The notes: a model not told the origin generated them from the letters alone. A stretch of 51,802 nucleotides of DNA from Thermomucor indicae-seudaticae (GCA_000787465.1 JSYX01000095.1:1-51802), one strand, 5' to 3'; positions 10,331 to 21,754 are shown, counted from the stretch's first letter. Translations and numbers: made by a program.

Positions 10331-12402
10331 AGCCCTGTTGTCCTGCTCATCCCTATATCCTTTTCTACCCTCAAACTAATGATGAATTACAACGTTGAGA
10401 TGTAAACAGCAGCAAGTGATATGCTACATATCTTTCCCCATGTATGGAAACTCTGCGTACGTACTGGTAGTTGCAAAACGAGGGATAAACATGATAGCAA
10501 AGCGATGACAAGTAGTGGATCGCTGCTTCAGGATCCTGGTGTTTTTTGTTTGTGACGATCTACTGCTCTCCACGGGATCTCACCGGTGTGACGTAGGCCA
10601 GCGTCGACGCAGACCGTCATGAACAACCAAGCCAGCAGCTAACGGGGAACGTTGCGTACTTTAGAAGATTGGCCCATGACCTGGAAAAAGCTCCGTGCGA
10701 GAAGTCGTGGTTAACGGATTGACGCACAACAGCCAGTGTATCAATTAGATAGAGAGGGATTGGTAAAGGACGCGATAGTTTTCAGTACATTCGTCATAGT
10801 TGCAAGGACGTCGAAAGTGATTTTCACCTGAGCGAAAACAGGGTGAGCTGTATCATGCGTATGGTGACAAAGAAATGAGTCAGGCCGAAATGACGGGGCC
10901 TGCAAACCCTTGACCCTAAGAATACATTTGTTAACGAGGAAGATTGATGCATGCGTAAGCAATGTCAGACAGCCCATCGTAGTAGGCTTTTTCTGCCTTG
11001 AATACGTAATTGAAGCATATGTCGGCCAGTCAAGCGTGCTTGTCCGATAGTCAACTTGACGGGCACAGTGCGCGCCCATTTTGAAGTCCAAAGAGCGCGT
11101 GCCTATCGTCACGCCCTGCAGTCAGCAGCCTTGTCGAAGTCATTCTGTATGTTGTACAGGGAACGCCCAGTTCACCAGCTGTTGCACAAATTGGTTATTG
11201 CTCGCTATAATGTCAGCAAACCGAACTGATTCCGAGATTCCACACGTTTGCTTAAAAGGGAAAACGGAAAGGGGCAAGTAAATTTTTGACATGTCGGACT
11301 GCTTTTTTCGGCAAAATTTGGATTTGTGTTTGCTAGGAATGATTTTGCCTTAAAGCAAAGCTCATTTTGCACCACTTTGTAAAGCGACTTGACAGACTGT
11401 AGAAGATATTTGTAGCTCCAGTACATCACTGCTTCCGCTGTATTTGCCAGGACAAATCGGGGGATTTTCAGCGGACCGACAATCGGTATTGTTCACTGCG
11501 TCAACTTTCTTTTTGCTGGTGGAAGCTTTGATTACTAGATTTATTATAGATTTTTGCATTATCATAGAAACTCTTTTACGCTAATACACCAAGTAAAGGA
11601 AAAGACAGAATCGCAGCGTTCATTTAAGAATTCACGCTTACTAGACCCATTTTATCGCACTGACGCAGGGTGATAATAATATTGCCAAAAATGAGGACGT
11701 AAAAATACAGCCACGGGATAGCAAATGCATATTTGGTAATGTAGTGAAATGGACATAAAATTAATAAGAGAAAATAACCTTACATATGAAATCATTGTTA
11801 GGTATGTCTCTAGTGGTTATTGTTGGCTTTTCATTGCATAAAAATGAGATGGTCAAAAACGGGTAGAGAACTGGGTTTAAAAATCGAGCATCAAAAAACA
11901 GGGCTTCACAATAAAATATAAAATTCAAAATTCAATTTCGCTTTTATTCCTCATATATGGTTGATCTGCGTTCTCAAATCAAAAAGTGAAAAAGAATACA
12001 AAATGAATTCTGCATATTTATTAAGTCATCCCCTTGGTTAGCAAACGGGAGAAGAGTCTTCGTAGTAATAAATCTGAGCAGCCAAAAAATTGCACACATA
12101 ATTTTGGCCCAGTTTCTATTCAGATATGTTTTCGGTAATCTACTCAAGTTTTCGAGTCCCACATTACTATTCACTTAAATTCGAAAATATCCAAGGGCTT
12201 TAATTTCGCAGTTTATGTTAAAAACTCGCCGATATAATCTACCTGGAGCAGAAAAATTCCGTTTTAACGCAACTCCTGTTCAAGACTGGCGTAACTTCTT
12301 GGCTTGCAGGGATATAAAGAAGCGACATTCTTCAAGGGGGAAAAGAATTTTCTTGTTTCCCACTGAGGATCGTATATTGAAAATTGGCCGCTTAGTTATT
12401 AC
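10331..12402. other. 2-kb gene-poor, AT-rich stretch
   Basis: No supported gene. The ORF at 10741-11112 (minus) has no recognisable family and overlaps none of the neighbours. From about 11,580 to 12,200 the base composition is clearly AT-rich. It lies between two zinc-finger relics and may be old repeat sequence, but I cannot identify an element. Confidence 0.5.
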
Positions 12403-12789
12403 TTGCGTAATTCTGTCATATTTGCTTATTCAACATGTACGCTGTCAAATTTTACACGTCGTTTCCGCCAGTTCCAAGGAGTAAAATCTAACGTGAAGAT
12501 ATGTTTGCAAGACCGCACAGAGGTCCTCCCAGTACTGAAACAGGGGAATTTTCTTAAAGTCCATGCGCCCTTTCATGGTAGACATCGGGAGATCCCCGTT
12601 ATGCAATCATGTGAGGAAGAATTACACTTCATAAGGAGCGAAAAACCGAATCCACGCATCTTTCATTGTAGACATGGAGAGAACACCGTATCGCAATCAC
12701 GGAATATTGGCCTATATGGTGGAAACAGCGAAAACCGGATCTTAGTAAAACAGTCTTGCTCAGCCTGGTTGACGTGCTGTTTATCTTAG
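12403..12789 (+). pseudogene. possible highly decayed zinc-finger array with about 90-bp repeat units
   Basis: A 128-codon open stretch contains two similar DNA units about 90 bp apart: TTTCATGGTAGACATCGG near 12573 and TTTCATTGTAGACATGG near 12661, each followed by a related GCAATCA segment. In protein the second reads FHCRHGENTVSQSRNIGLY and the first ends ELHFIRSEKPNPR. These loosely recall CRxC...N...H and NPxR of the C2HC fingers at 38284-39021, but most zinc ligands are lost. The repeat is directly visible; the zinc-finger origin is an inference. Confidence 0.35.
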
Positions 12790-13176
12790 TTTTCTACATG
12801 TCTCCAATGCGACAGCTGGCTGCTTGCTCGCTGCTTCGATGAGTGAATCGCTGATACAACTGGAATATCATACTTTGTTGGTATAGATGTGTGATTTCAG
12901 GTTTGTTATGGTTGCAAAATTGTACCCAGTAAGAAATAACCGACGGACATATTGAACTGTTAGAACCTCATGTTCCAGGACCAAAAATAACGACAAAAGA
13001 AACTCCCAAAAGGAATTTGGAAGGAAAGTCTGATACCGAATACCGAAGATTTAATCTATTCTGTACATTAGATAATGTGCGTGTGCGTGTGCAGGCTATA
13101 TGGAATGGAACGAATAAAAGTTGTGTAATACAGGAAGAGCTAGCGAGCGAGAGAGAAAAAGAGGAAGGGCCAGCCA
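12790..13176. other. intergenic, no gene seen
   Basis: 3' flank of the mS34-like gene. Short overlapping ORFs here are antisense shadows or chance. No repeat or RNA gene is evident. Confidence 0.55.
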
Positions 13177-13674
13177 TTACGGACACAGCCTCCACTTGAA
13201 CTTGAGACCTCCTCTAATTTCCATCGGCTTGCCGTCTTGCATAGTGCGACCTATAATGTTGCGCATGAATTCATGTTATCCCACCAATGATGTAAAACAC
13301 TTTACCTTTTAGGACTTGCACGCCCCATGCACGACCGTGCTTCAGACCCTGTCATTTGGGATTGAGTCCATTTTCTTTCCCGCGCCGGGCACCAACATTT
13401 GCCCTACCGGTTTCAGGTGTACTTTGGTTACTTCGTAATAACTGTCTTTCAGTGCTGGGTTATTGAGAAACTTGGTGGGTGCCTAAATGCAAAACACCTC
13501 AATGTTAGACAATGTTTGCCAAAAAAATGAGTTGCCCAAAAGAAATCTTACGACACGGCTGCCGACGCCATAGTTGGGTAGCACACTCAAGACTTCATAA
13601 AGGTTTCGACCACCTGTCCGGAAAACTGAAGGCTTTGACGGTAACTTTGCAAGAACCTCGCGGGCCACGTTCAT
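13177..13674 (-). CDS. mitochondrial small-subunit ribosomal protein mS34-like
   Basis: Four exons (minus): 13674-13552, 13482-13408, 13348-13306, 13250-13177, giving 104 residues. The protein begins MNVAREVLAKLPSKPS, continues NLYEVLSVLPNYGVGSRV, then YYEVTKVHLKP|GLKHGRAWGVQVLKG and ends GGLKFKWRLCP. The LPNxGVGxRV and GRAWGV motifs fit the MRP-S34 family as I remember it. Human mS34 is about twice as long, so this is a short fungal form. The 59-nt second intron is needed: reading through it meets a stop at once. The basic, acid-poor N-terminus suits mitochondrial import. It is divergent from ZUO1 with 112 bp between start codons. Confidence 0.65.
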
Positions 13675-13786
13675 TGTCTTATCTCAAAACGGGATATGTC
13701 GAAGCGGAAACAGTGGCTTAAAGGACTTCTTTTTTTCTTTTCATTTCTTAACTGCCTGCTTACCCAAAAAGACTCTGCCTTTTACC
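13675..13786. promoter_or_regulatory. 112-bp shared divergent promoter (mS34-like / ZUO1)
   Basis: Only 112 bp separates the two start codons, so both core promoters and both 5' leaders must fit here. The ZUO1 side is pyrimidine-rich (CTTCTTTTTTTCTTTTCATT) just ahead of its ATG. One gene serves cytosolic translation and the other the mitochondrial ribosome. No specific factor site is claimed. Confidence 0.5.
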
Positions 13787-15257
13787 ATGTCTCTTACGTT
13801 GGATTTTTTGCTTCCACCTCCTCCTGCTTCTTACAAGGTTGACCAGTCGTCGGTTGTTCATGCTGGCTTGACAGGTAATCCTCTCGATGCGGACGGTTTT
13901 TTCCAGAAATACGAACATTAGGATGCCCCTGAATCATTAGGTACTACTGATCGTCTTTTGGAGCCCGTGGGTCCCAGCTTCTTTGCTTATGCGCGTCGCA
14001 AGAGATATAACCGGACGTTCTCGGAGGACGAGCGCCACCAAGCTGAGATCAAGGCAAACCAGATTGTTGAGGAGGAACAGGCCGATTTCGAATATGAGGA
14101 CGTTGATCCGTCTACAGTGAACACCGATCCCACAAAGTGGAAGGTATATAAGACGACCCACCTTTTCTGGAGCTATCGAACTCACAAATTCTTTTCTTAG
14201 TCTCAAGACAACTATGCTGTGTTGGGTCTGACGAAGCTCCGTTATAAGGCAACGGAAGAGCAGATCAAGAAGGCTCACCGTCGCATGGTCCTGTTGCACC
14301 ACCCCGACAAGAAGGCTGATAAGAATGACGACGCCTTCTTCAAGTGCATCGCCAAGGCATATGAGACGCTGATGAACCCAGTCACTCGTCGTCAGTACGA
14401 CTCGGTTGACTTTGGCATGATTCCTATTGACCAGGATGTTCCAACAAAGAAGAGCAAAGGCGACTTTTACGAACTCTGGCGTCCGGTTTTTGAACGTGAA
14501 GCTCGGTTTTCGAACAAACACCCTGTGCCCTCCCTCGGTGATGACAATTCGACGCGGGAGGAAGTAGAGAACTTTTACGACTTTTGGTATAACTTTGATT
14601 CATGGAGATCTTTTGAATGGCTGGACAAGGAAGCTGCTGAAGGCGCAGACAAGTAAGGATATATATAGTAAGGCTTTTCCCCCCTGTGGCCCAATGCTTA
14701 TATATCATTTTCTTTATTTTAGCCGTGACGACAGACGTTACCAAGAAAAAAAGAACCGCGCACAGCGTGCACAGCTCAAAAAGGAAGACAATGCACGTCT
14801 CCGAAAGATCGTGGATACCTGTTTGAGCATGGATCCTCGTATTGCCAAGTTCCGTGCTGAGGACAAGCAAAAACGAGCGGCCAGGAAGAACCCTAAGCAG
14901 GCAGCTGCTGAAGCTGCTAAGGAAGCCGCTGCTCGCAAGGCTGAAGAGGAGCGAATTGCTCGTGAACAGGCTGAAGCTGCGGCTAAAGCTGCCAAGAAAG
15001 CCAAGGAACAGGCCAATAACAGAAAGAGACGTGCAAAGAAAGCCATCAAGCAGCTGGTCGAGGAGAATAACCACGGTTTAGGCAAGGAAGCTGCTGCACC
15101 TGCTACTCCTGAACAGATCCAGCAAACCGCAGTTAAACTGGAGACCATCTTTGCAAAGAACAACACGCCTGAAGCTTTTGAGGAGATCCAGCGTAAGCTT
15201 ACTGATGCTGCCAATAACGGAAACTTCCCGGATGTGTTGGCTTCTTTGGCTGCTTAG
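13787..15257 (+). CDS. ZUO1: zuotin, ribosome-associated J-domain co-chaperone
   Basis: Exons 13787-13874, 13941-14143, 14201-14652 and 14723-15257 give 425 residues. The conserved N-terminal zuotin segment [19 protein letters not shown] leads to the J-domain (NYAVLGL...[15 protein letters not shown], with catalytic HPD). The zuotin-homology region [17 protein letters not shown]...PSLGDD follows, then [19 protein letters not shown]. The Lys/Ala-rich charged helix that contacts rRNA comes next, and then a C-terminal four-helix segment. With Ssz1 it forms the RAC complex that stimulates Ssb Hsp70 at the exit tunnel. An in-frame TAG at 13919-13921 lies inside the first intron (13875-13940) and is removed by splicing. 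There is no SANT domain, as in fungi. Confidence 0.96.
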
Positions 15258-16370
15258 ATAGAAAGCTCAATGCATTAGACATACTGCATTCTGATTTTAT
15301 TTTTTTTTCACGTTATGACCCTGTTTCAATTGAAAAGGCGCTGCGTAAAGCCCAAATTTAACTCTTTTGAAACTGATGTTTTCAGCGATTGCTATGAAAC
15401 AATGTGGTAGTGACTTAAAAAAGACATGGCTGATGATAGAGAGGATATCAGCGCATGTTATAGCGAAGAAGAGGCTGTTTTTAATATGACATCGGTCCCT
15501 TTTAAGGCTCTAGTAAGTCAGGGAGACTAAAAAATGTCCTTTTATTATTTGCGATCGTTTTCGTTAGAAGAGAAGCAGACAGGGAAACTTCCACAACTGT
15601 TTTCAGTTAGATAATCAGTAGGCTTTCAATAAGATTGTACGCACCTGAGAGTCATCTGGCAAACTCTATTCACTTTCTTTGACAGGATCATGTTGGCCAA
15701 TGGAAGTTCCTGGCGAAAAATTTCGGCTTTAAAAGTCACATTATAGAATTTCAGACTCTCATCACCATGTGAACCAAAGCAGAGTACATTCAATTCTTGG
15801 TAAGCATTTAACAACCAGTGCGACGAAAGAGAGAGGGAGATGGCATGATGATTAGGTAAAAGGTTCGAGGGGCAAGAGCCTTTGAGAGATGCTCGCGTCA
15901 TCCACAAATTTTGTTTTGTGGTAAGACGCGGAATGTTCGAATCTTGGTACTCTTTCAGAGATGTGAATGCCAGTACCGTAAGGCCGAACAGAGAATGAAT
16001 ATGAAAAGAGAGAAAGCATCGTCCATCATTGGATGAGCGCTGTCTCTCTCTCTCGAGCACCATTGATAGATTGTCTGCTGCGAAGCGACGTTAGCGAGAC
16101 GATAAAGGGTGGTGCGACAGACTCCACAACATACAAAGCTTTCAAACCTGAGCCAGGGTTCATCTTGAGATTCGGGTACCTTGGTGGATTGCAAAGCGAG
16201 ATACCACATACATCTCCCAAAGTTTGTTCTTGCCCCGCAGAATGAGAGAATGGCGCAGATATCTGACACCCTCCCGTTCTTTCGATCAAAACAATAGTGC
16301 TGTTTCTTATGTTTACTAACTCGTCTTCGGTAGATTTTGCGCGACAAAAGGAAAGCGAGAGAGAGAAGAC
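15258..16370. other. intergenic, no gene seen
   Basis: About 1.1 kb between ZUO1 and the Alba gene. Minus-strand ORFs of 145 and 182 codons cover parts of it but lack family features. The longer one runs antisense through the Alba first exon, so I treat it as chance. A CT/GA-rich tract lies near 16,045. Confidence 0.55.
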
Positions 16371-17022
16371 AGTACGTGTGGGAATGTCCTATTACCAATC
16401 TATTAATGCTAAGTGTGTGCTTGCAGTGGAAGAATACCGACGGGTTGCCACGGAACAAGAGGAAATGCCAGAGCCGCGCGAAAATGAGATTCGATGCTCG
16501 CAAAACGGCAAGATTGGAACGTACGTTGACGTCGGACTCACCATGCTAAAGGTACATATGTCTTCCCTGTCCTTGGTCTCAGTTATTGATTGATCACGCT
16601 CAGGAAAAGAAAAAGTCGATGATTGTCATTGTTGGGAAAGGAGCAACTATCAACAAGGCCGTTACAGTAGCTGAGATCATAAAAAGACGAATGCAAGGTT
16701 CATTACATCAATATACACAACTGGGAAGCGTAACAACAAAGGACCAGTGGGACCCAAAGGAAGGAAAAGATATTGACAGGTAAAAAGGAAGAGCAGCTAG
16801 CGTGTTTCGGTTTCATTTTATTGCTCACTTTGCATGATCAAGCTTGCAAGTCAAAAAGCGTACACCTGTTATCATTATATATCTTTCAACGGAAGCAGTT
16901 CCAGATTTGGAAGCGACTTCAGGGTATGCATATGGATCGTGTGTTTGTTTCGTGGAGCACTGTATTGAGCATTACCTTCTAGATATCAAGCACCAACCGG
17001 CAATGACATTTATACGACATGA
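16371..17022 (+). CDS. Alba-domain DNA/RNA-binding protein (start codon split by an intron)
   Basis: Exons 16371, 16427-16551, 16604-16779, 16843-16923 and 16983-17022 give 140 residues. The Alba fold is seen in NEIRCSQNGKIGTYVDVGLT, then KSMIVIVGKGATINKAVTVA, EIIKRRM and KKRTPVIIIYLSTEAV. Alba-like proteins bind RNA or DNA; eukaryotic relatives include RNase P/MRP subunits Pop6/Rpp25 and Mdp2-type proteins, and which applies here is not clear. The natural N-terminus MEEYRRVATEQEEMPEP appears only if A16371 is spliced to TG at 16427 across a 55-nt intron (GTACGT...TTGCAG). Without that join the open frame has only distant upstream ATGs giving an atypical leader. All later phases agree. Confidence 0.85.
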
Positions 17023-17344
17023 TGTTACATACTCTACTTAATTTAGAATTCGCGGCCAAACTTACTGTATAGCACTGCACCGAAAACGATCGTTTTATTT
17101 GTACATATATCATCCAAGAACGCTAATACATGTTTTCGCTTTAAAGATGACGATCAGAGGGAATATATCGAACAGAACTGTACAGAGTTATTCATTAAAA
17201 TGCGTTATCTTATTGAAGGCGCTTAGCCTTCTACATATATACTTACCGTTCTAACTCTAATAACGCTCTGTTAATGTCAGGCCGTGTTTCAGCGGTCAAT
17301 GAAAAAATGCAGACATCTGCCTGTTCTTGCAAGCCGTACCAGCA
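17023..17344. other. intergenic, no gene seen
   Basis: Spacer between the Alba gene and ISC1, so 3' flank of one and promoter of the other. No distinctive site is recognised. Confidence 0.55.
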
Positions 17345-18990
17345 ATGCACAGCAACGAACTATCAGTGTTGACACTCAATTGCTGGTAACGTTAGAGGGT
17401 AAATGCCTCTTGTTCGAACACTGGTTGTCACTAAGCGCCGTTGTTATATTTAGGGGTTTATTCGCAGTGTCAAAGAAGCGCCAATTTCGCCTGCAAGCCA
17501 TTGCGAACGCCATTAGCACCGCAGACTACGACATTGTTACCTTGCAAGAGTTATGGGTGCAGAAAGACTTTGAGTACTTGAGAGAGCAAACACGCTCGAG
17601 TTTACCGCACGCAAAATACTTTTTCAGGTAATAAACCAGTTTTCTCGGGTGCAACTAGGACAAAAAGATGAACCGTCCCCCCCCACCAAGTGGAGCCTTA
17701 GGAAGTGGATTGGCCATCTTGTCACGATTCCCAATCGTATCAACGGGCTATTTTCGCTATACGCTGGCCGGTCGACCGCTCAAAGTTCTCCATGGTGATT
17801 TTTATGTCGGAAAAGGTTATGCGTCTGCTTCTATCAAACATCCTGATCTTGGCATACTGGACGTTTTGACAACGCATGCAAGTTTGGCTTGAAGTTGACT
17901 TCATGGTGGGGGTGGCCTAGAACTAACTCTGCAGTATAAATAGCTTCATGCAGGATATGGAGGATCGGATGAATATGAAGGTCATCGTATTACAGAATTT
18001 TGGGAACTTGCGAATCGAATACGGGCATCTGCTGCTCAAGGCAGACAAGTCATTGTCGTAAGCTATACAAATTGCCTGAGAGAGAGGAGATTTGTAAGAG
18101 CTGATTCACGCTGCTGCTACTGCAAAAAAAAGACAGGAGATTTCAATAGCGTACCATCAAGCAATGGTTATCAACTGTTAAAATCCCATGCCTTCATGGC
18201 AGATTCATGGCTTCAAACACATCCGAATGCAACAGACTCGAATATTATTCGAGAAGACGACACTGATATTATACAACATCTTGGAATTACATGCAATTCT
18301 CCTTTAAATTCATGGAGCAAGCACAAGAAGAAGAAGAGGAAGCATAGCTATGTAGTAGGCGATAGGCTTGATTACATATTCTATCTGCAGACACCCAAAC
18401 TCTCGTGTTCCCGGTCATGTGTGGTCTTTACAGAATATATACCGGGTACACGGATGAGCTACTCTGACCATTTTGGAGTTCACTCTGTTTTCACTATTCA
18501 CGACGACGACGACGACGACGACGGTGGTGGTGAACCATTGCAAATTACGGATCCTACTTTTACTCAGCTTCAACCATCCATGGCCCGAGCTATTCTTCAA
18601 AGGCTTGAGCAAGATCTAGTGCTAAACCGGAAAACAGCCAAGGTTCTATTAGGACTGTTTGTGATTTTCTTCGTTATAGTCGTTATCATTTACAGCGCCA
18701 TCATTGCCGTACCGGTATCCAGTGGGCAGGAAACTGCGGCGACTCTGACTGTTACGGTGGCAGGCGGAATATGTGTAGTTCTATTGTCTGCATTGGCCAC
18801 GATATGTCTTATCGGGGGCTTCGTATTTGGCAACACAGAGCAGCGAGCATTGCGGCAATTCATTGTAGACGTCGAGACTCTGTTGTCAGCGTTATTACAA
18901 CAACAGCAGCAAAAGATGGACGCCATTCTTGGACAAGATAACCAGAGCTCCGCGTCATCGTCGTCCTCTCTCTTGTGCACTGATAGTTAG
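17345..18990 (+). CDS. ISC1: inositol phosphosphingolipid phospholipase C / neutral sphingomyelinase
   Basis: Exons 17345-17385, 17454-17627, 17691-17877, 17944-18057 and 18133-18990 give 457 residues. It belongs to the endonuclease/exonuclease/phosphatase superfamily. ELSVLTLNCWGL is formed across the first splice; VTLQELWV carries the Mg-binding Glu; TTHLHAGYGG, GDFNSVPSS and SYSDHFGVHS carry the remaining active-site residues. A (GAC)n-coded Asp run separates the catalytic domain from two C-terminal membrane helices (VLLGLFVIFFVIVVIIYSAI and ICVVLLSALATICLIGGFVF) and a Gln/Ser tail. It cleaves inositol phosphosphingolipids or sphingomyelin to ceramide at ER/mitochondrial membranes in yeast. 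Intron 3 (17878-17943) starts GCAAGT: a GC-AG intron needed to restore HLHAG. Confidence 0.94.
18496..18524 (+). repeat. (GAC)n trinucleotide repeat coding poly-Asp
   Basis: A run of GAC codons inside ISC1 encodes seven or eight Asp, followed by Gly codons. It lies in the linker after the catalytic SDH motif and before the membrane helices, where length variation would be tolerated. Confidence 0.9.
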
Positions 18991-19487
18991 ACCACAGCTC
19001 CCTTCAATAGAATATGTACATTGCTTAGCTTTAATCGTAATTAAATCTGGAATGGCTGTGGTACACATGCCATAAGCCTTTCTTTTTACTGCAAAAGCTG
19101 ATAGATTGGCGCTGCACATATAACAATGCACAGGTTCCCGATAGTAAGACGGTTTTCTATCTATCTTGTATTCTGATTCTCGGTGTGTAATACATGCAAA
19201 AGCGGTATTACACATGATGTTCATACAACTTGTTCATTTCTCGGTACATTCGGAGAACATCCCAGGCCTGACATCTTTGTTTCCCAGCACTGACAGGAAT
19301 GCTTTCAGCCACTGAGCTAACCAAATAGAGGATAGACAGTTCATGCGGTTTTGACTTTCTCTGGTTCCATGTCAACACACAGAACACTCTAAAAGACATA
19401 CAATGCAATAAATATATTTTACGTATGTACGTATTCCAGCAACAGATCGTGTTGATTATGTACAGTGTACGTAGCAAAGGTATCAGG
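18991..19487. other. intergenic, no gene seen
   Basis: Convergent space between ISC1 and the small Ser-rich ORF. Two 89-codon minus ORFs here lack recognisable features. Confidence 0.55.
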
Positions 19488-19763
19488 TTAGGTCCAAGAA
19501 CTCGATATCAAATCCTTTTGAACAAATTCATCCGCTGAACGATCCGATATACCAAATAGAGATGTGCTGGCTCGTCGACAGTACTTTTCGCGATGAATAG
19601 GTATAGACGAAGAAGTAGTAGGATACGTTTGGACTCGTGTCAGGTCACAAGACTCATCATCCATGGATGGTTCGCTATTGACGGTTGAAGTGGATAGTCG
19701 ACGCTCCTGTTCGGTTGTTGACTTGTCCGTAAAGCGTGCTTTGATGTTATTGAAAATGAACAT
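19488..19763 (-). CDS. small Ser/Thr-rich protein, unknown function
   Basis: A single open frame from ATG at 19763, 91 residues. The N-terminus is MFIFNNIKARFTDKS; the rest is hydrophilic and Ser/Thr-rich. Two RRxST sites (RRLSTST and RRASTSLFG) match the basic consensus of protein kinase A. An AT-rich ATTTATAAGC lies about 60 bp upstream on the minus strand and could be a TATA element. No domain is recognised. It could also be the last exon of a longer gene, but I see no convincing acceptor. Confidence 0.45.
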   Translation of the reverse strand: MFIFNNIKARFTDKSTTEQERRLSTSTVNSEPSMDDESCDLTRVQTYPTTSSSIPIHREKYCRRASTSLFGISDRSADEFVQKDLISSSWT

Positions 19764-20011
19764 GTTCAAGGGAAGAGTTAGAAAGTAGAAAAAAGAGGAC
19801 GACCTTTCAAATATATGCTTATAAATGACGCTCTGTGAGTGTGTTTCACAGGTATGGAAATTTTGCTATCGAGAACATCACCAATGGGAGTAGCTCAGCT
19901 AACCAATCCGATGACATTTCCCCTTTCCTCCTCTCCTCTCATGATCTTTTTCAGGCATAATTCTTCCAGTAATGGCAAAAACTGTAGATTAGAAATCATG
20001 CTTAATACAAT

Positions 20012-21754
20012 TCATGGGTCCATTTCCTAAACAAAATGTCAGTATAATGAGACAACAACCTGTGAGGAAAAGACGTACCATAGCAACTTCATTATCGAAT
20101 TCGGCAGCCGAACGCAAACCACTGAGAACAGATGCATCGAGTTCATCAATATTGATGGCTTGGCCCCATGATGAAACAATAGAGCTGTCAATATGATGTT
20201 CTCTTGTAGAGGGTGGCGTGGTATAATATGGAATTTTCCCATTATTCCAATCCTGTAGTACGACTCTTGCAGCAAGATTTATATCAGGAATTCCACCCTA
20301 AAAATATCAATCAGTTTCAATCATTCTTCGACATCCAATAAATGATTTACCTTCATCAGCTTCCCTCGTTGCTGAGCGAGTAGAACAAGGAATTCATGAA
20401 CAGTACTAAAGTAACCGACATGATAAATTGCCATCAATCGCTCCGGTGAACATTTGGAAATGATTGCTTGGACTATATATATGATCAGCGTGTTATATAG
20501 AAGAGAGAGAGAGAAAGGGGAAGGAGATTTACCTGGTGTGACCGGATCATCTAGTAATTCGACTTTAACGCAGTTTCGCAAAGCGATCTCTGCATCCGTC
20601 TGACCGTCCTGGCCTTGCGCTGCAAACACAATTCCGGGACAATCCAGCAGCTTAATATTCTTATCCAACGTGATTTGCTGTGCAACTTTGGTGAAACCGG
20701 GCGTTGATCCGACTCCACACACCTTGGCTCGTGCGAGGGAGTTGATGACAGATGATTTGCCCACGTTTGGATATCCGATAATGCCGACTGTGATGGATGT
20801 CTTTAGGTGAGCGTTTCGACAATAGTTTTTGAGCAACGCCATCAGTGCATCTGCACCAAGGCATTCCGAGGATTGCAAAAGTCTAGTGCTTGCCAGATCT
20901 GTTGCGATGTTACTATGAGCCAGATTTTTTCGCTGTGTCTGGGTGGATGCTTTAAATGCGACGGCTGGGTACTCGTTGCGCAGATATTTTAGCCATTGTT
21001 CGACGTTTTCCTTGGGGACAAGGTCTATACATGTTGTTCGTCAGTGAGCCAGCAAGCCACTTGTCTGATATATTTACCGATCTTGTTAAGTAGCAGAATG
21101 ATTTTCTTGTTCAAGCCGCTATCGATAATCATCTGCTCTACTTGCCGCGTCCGCGTGCCGAGAGGATCCCGAGCGTCCAATACTTCCAACACAACATCTG
21201 CATTCTCCAAGACTTTTCTAAATTCGCGAAAGTATGCCTTTTTTGAATTGTCTTTTTCCCCCGACAATGCTGCATCCTTCATCACTTTTCCTTCTTCTTC
21301 TTCGTTGGTCTGATGTTGTTGGTTATCAAAAGCAAATCCACGACTTGCAGCACTTTGAACCACGTCATATAAAGAAGTGCTCAACTGTCGTTTCTGGTTT
21401 TGTGCTGCCTGTCGAGCTTCGGCTTGCCGACTTTTGGAAGCTGCGATCTAAACGTCTCGCTCAATCAATAAGCCTTGATTGCTGTCTCATTTCTTCCTTC
21501 CTTACCCGTTTTTGTTTCTCTTCTTCTTTTAAAGCTTGCTTTCGCTTAAAGTGTGCCAAATTAGGTACACCGGGATCCTTTTTTAACTCTGTTTGACGGT
21601 AATCAGGACCAGAAAGGGGTAGCGATCAGTCATAGGGGAACGTACTTGATCCCGTGCGTTTCTCGAGCGTCTTGTTCTTTTTCCCTAACAACGATTTGAA
21701 TCAATTGTGCTGATCATGTCTGTATTCGACTTCCTTCTCACCAATGGCACCCAT
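20012..21754 (-). CDS. NUG1: nucleolar circularly permuted GTPase (Grn1/GNL3/Nug1 type)
   Basis: Exons (minus): 21754-21742, 21684-21646, 21588-21506, 21447-21078, 21024-20533, 20472-20351, 20297-20079, 20026-20012, giving 450 residues. The N-terminus MGAIGKKNKTLEKRTGSKL, then KKDPGVPNLAHFK, is the GN3L/Grn1 motif. The GTPase is circularly permuted: G5-like DARDPLG, then G4 NKID (across a splice), then G1 GYPNVGKSS, then G3 DCPGI. This order defines the YlqF/MMR1 family involved in 60S pre-ribosome assembly and export. The last exon is only 15 nt (EMDP and stop). The C-terminus is acidic and carries no obvious extra domain. Confidence 0.93.

Noticed and set aside
13919..13921. In-frame TAG in the first part of ZUO1, suggesting a pseudogene
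   Set aside because: The stop lies inside a 66-nt intron (13875-13940); splicing gives [15 protein letters not shown] and an intact protein.
14424..15214. Long minus-strand ORFs of 216 and 158 codons
   Set aside because: They are antisense to the Ala/Lys-rich ZUO1 exons, where repetitive codons keep several frames open.
15955..16503. 182-codon minus ORF
   Set aside because: No family features; it overlaps the Alba leader and second exon on the other strand, whose domain is clear.
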